From Bacteroidetes bacterium 4572_114 (GTDB lineage: Bacteria; Bacteroidota; Bacteroidia; Bacteroidales; 4484-276), in the NCBI GenBank assembly GCA_002254335.1, contig NIVA01000018.1:1-15117 (forward strand): 15,117 bases of DNA, written 5' to 3'. Of the stretch, positions 13,672-15,117 are shown piece after piece. Below the pieces are notes generated by a model, which saw only the letters and a program-made list of their open reading frames with translations, was not told the DNA's origin and did not search any database. The position numbers and the translations under genes are program-made. Each line of letters starts with the position of its first letter. The stretch's first letter is position 1.

Positions 13672-15117
13672 CTAAAACCTCACCGACACCTTTAGGTTAA
13701 AAGAAACCGTTAGATAGTCCCTGTCATCAAAGAGGATATCCATAAAACGGCTGACATCGGCCCTGAGCCTAATAACCAGCGATTGTAACGGATAAAAATT
13801 AAATGAAGTGCCTGAACCCATGCGCATGGTTTTGTAGGTGTTGTAACCAAAAGTATTTTGATACGACCCTGCAAAAGTTTGCTGCACCTCCATGTACCTG
13901 AGCCAGGTAAAACGTTTGGTGCGCCAAATCAAATCGAAGGATGATTCGTAGTTGTCGGTAAAATCCTGCATATTGCCATAATCGCGGTCGATACGTCGGT
14001 AGAGCAGATTAAAGATATTGATAAAACCACTTGTCCAGCGGTGTTCAACCCAAACTGACGGTTCGTAATCCATCGAATTTATCACAGGCCCAAGGTCCTG
14101 GAAAAACTGCCGGTATTGCGCCACTATATGCGTGGCCGTGCCAACTTTAAGGTCGAGTTTTTCGATAAGCTGCCACGATGATTTTTTGATCATACTCCCT
14201 GAAATGCCGTTGTCCTGCGTGTTCCATTGCAACATGCTGTAGAGAAACCAATTTCCGCCGGGCCTGATTTCGTTTTTGATAAAATAGTTTTTAATGAGCA
14301 ACGATTTGGCGGGGTTTGGGGTTTCCTGTGTGTTGAACCTCCAAAGTTGCCCGCTCATCTTGTCTTCTGTTTCGCCTATCCGGTCGTTGGTCTGGTTATA
14401 ATTAAACTCGAAAAACAACAACGAAAGGGGGTCCCACAACTGCCCGGGGGAAAGCCTGACATTCACCTGACCAAAATTCCGCAGGTAATAAACGTTCATG
14501 TCATTGTTGAAGGTGAAGGTTTGTTTCAGGTTGTTTTCGATGCGGAACGAAACCTGCATGGCACGCCACTGGTTGATGGCCAGGTCGGCCAGCAACCGCT
14601 CATCCTTTGAAACGGGATTTTGTAACGTGCCGGAAATATCATCGGTAGTGTTGGCCCGGTAGAAAAAACCTGTTTGTACCCTTTCGGTAACCTGGGCCGA
14701 CACCCTGGCATAACCCTGAAAAAATTGTTGTTTTCGCGAACCGGTATTCCAATCATCATCTTTGATGCCTGCACGTAAAAAGTTTTCCAGCTTCAGGTTT
14801 TTAATGTGCATAAAATCCATTACCGGGGCAGGAAACTGGTATTCGAGCAGGTTCTGGAAAAACTGCTTTTTGCTGGTCGAGTCAGCGCTTTCCGAAAACC
14901 TGTCCTGATAGGTGAAATTAACATTTGGCAGCTTGGGGTGGTGCAACAAAAAGGTTGCGTTCCCCGATCTTTCCCTGGCATCTGCGTCTTTGTCCCGCGC
15001 ATCTGTTCCCTCTAACAACTGCCAATCGCCCAAAAGGCGCAGATAATCAGTTACATCCACCGAGGTGTAAAATTTCAGCTTATCTTTAACATCACCAAAA
15101 AATGCCTGCTCACGATA
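13672..15117 (-). CDS. Large putative outer-membrane beta-barrel protein (5' end off-window)
   Basis: The frame is open to the right edge, so the protein starts outside; 481 residues are visible and the GTG at 15058-15060 is internal. The sequence is rich in alternating hydrophobic and aromatic strands with polar turns (for example QTGFFYRANTTDD, SLLFFEFNYNQTND, RFTWLRYMEVQQTFAGSY) and ends SFNLKVSVRF with a C-terminal Phe, as expected of a barrel recognised by BamA. No plug or TonB box region lies in the visible part. Family is not recognised; hypothetical Bacteroidetes surface proteins look like this. Its stop is 451 bp from the RNase H-like ORF, across the palindrome field, so it is probably transcribed separately. 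Confidence 0.65.
   Translation of the reverse strand, partial: YREQAFFGDVKDKLKFYTSVDVTDYLRLLGDWQLLEGTDARDKDADARERSGNATFLLHHPKLPNVNFTYQDRFSESADSTSKKQFFQNLLEYQFPAPVMDFMHIKNLKLENFLRAGIKDDDWNTGSRKQQFFQGYARVSAQVTERVQTGFFYRANTTDDISGTLQNPVSKDERLLADLAINQWRAMQVSFRIENNLKQTFTFNNDMNVYYLRNFGQVNVRLSPGQLWDPLSLLFFEFNYNQTNDRIGETEDKMSGQLWRFNTQETPNPAKSLLIKNYFIKNEIRPGGNWFLYSMLQWNTQDNGISGSMIKKSSWQLIEKLDLKVGTATHIVAQYRQFFQDLGPVINSMDYEPSVWVEHRWTSGFINIFNLLYRRIDRDYGNMQDFTDNYESSFDLIWRTKRFTWLRYMEVQQTFAGSYQNTFGYNTYKTMRMGSGTSFNFYPLQSLVIRLRADVSRFMDILFDDRDYLTVSFNLKVSVRF

Noticed and set aside
1..15117. tRNA, rRNA or known riboswitch
   Set aside because: No stretch read by eye shows cloverleaf-like conserved bases, rRNA signatures or a recognisable aptamer; a covariance-model scan would be needed to exclude small RNAs.

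Overview
The window looks like chromosomal DNA from a Bacteroidota (Bacteroidetes) bacterium. The evidence is a giant secreted enzyme with a C-terminal domain of the type IX secretion (T9SS) sorting kind, a carboxypeptidase-regulatory-like surface protein, a Bacteroidetes-style HtpG, A-rich leaders with few Shine-Dalgarno sites, and AT-rich gaps full of GC-rich palindromes. The exact order or genus cannot be fixed from the sequence alone.

Layout. Positions 1-3897 hold the 3' part of a secreted multidomain carbohydrate-active protein: a GH5-like catalytic domain, a right-handed beta-helix domain and a T9SS sorting tail. A CDF metal-efflux transporter follows (4016-4930). A small palindrome cluster separates it from the convergent gene for the bifunctional kinase/phosphorylase that regulates PPDK or PEP synthase (5188-5988, minus). 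A beta-carbonic anhydrase (6324-6893) faces a two-gene minus-strand unit: a cupin-rubredoxin fusion (7534-8082) followed by an NTF2/SnoaL-like protein (7084-7485). The gap 8104-8670 has no intact gene but appears to carry decayed coding fragments, one resembling an IS transposase and one resembling an adenine DNA methylase. A surface protein with a carboxypeptidase-regulatory-like domain lies at 8671-10266.

The gap 10267-10749 is a patchwork. It holds the tail of a metallo-beta-lactamase-fold hydrolase, direct repeats, a second copy of the very end of htpG and a long inverted repeat. htpG itself is intact (10750-12666, minus). Next is a short RNase H-fold ORF (12876-13220, minus) whose second half is largely made of three GC-rich palindromes. 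A 450-bp gap full of further palindromes leads to the 3' part of a large putative outer-membrane beta-barrel protein (13672-15117, minus, running off the right edge).

Functionally this is mostly a housekeeping and envelope neighbourhood (chaperone, metal efflux, CO2 hydration, PEP/pyruvate switch, surface proteins), not one dedicated pathway. No CRISPR array, rRNA, tRNA or complete mobile element was recognised. The most unusual items are the cupin-rubredoxin fusion, the palindromes that encode the C-terminal half of the RNase H-like ORF, and the two gaps holding gene fragments.
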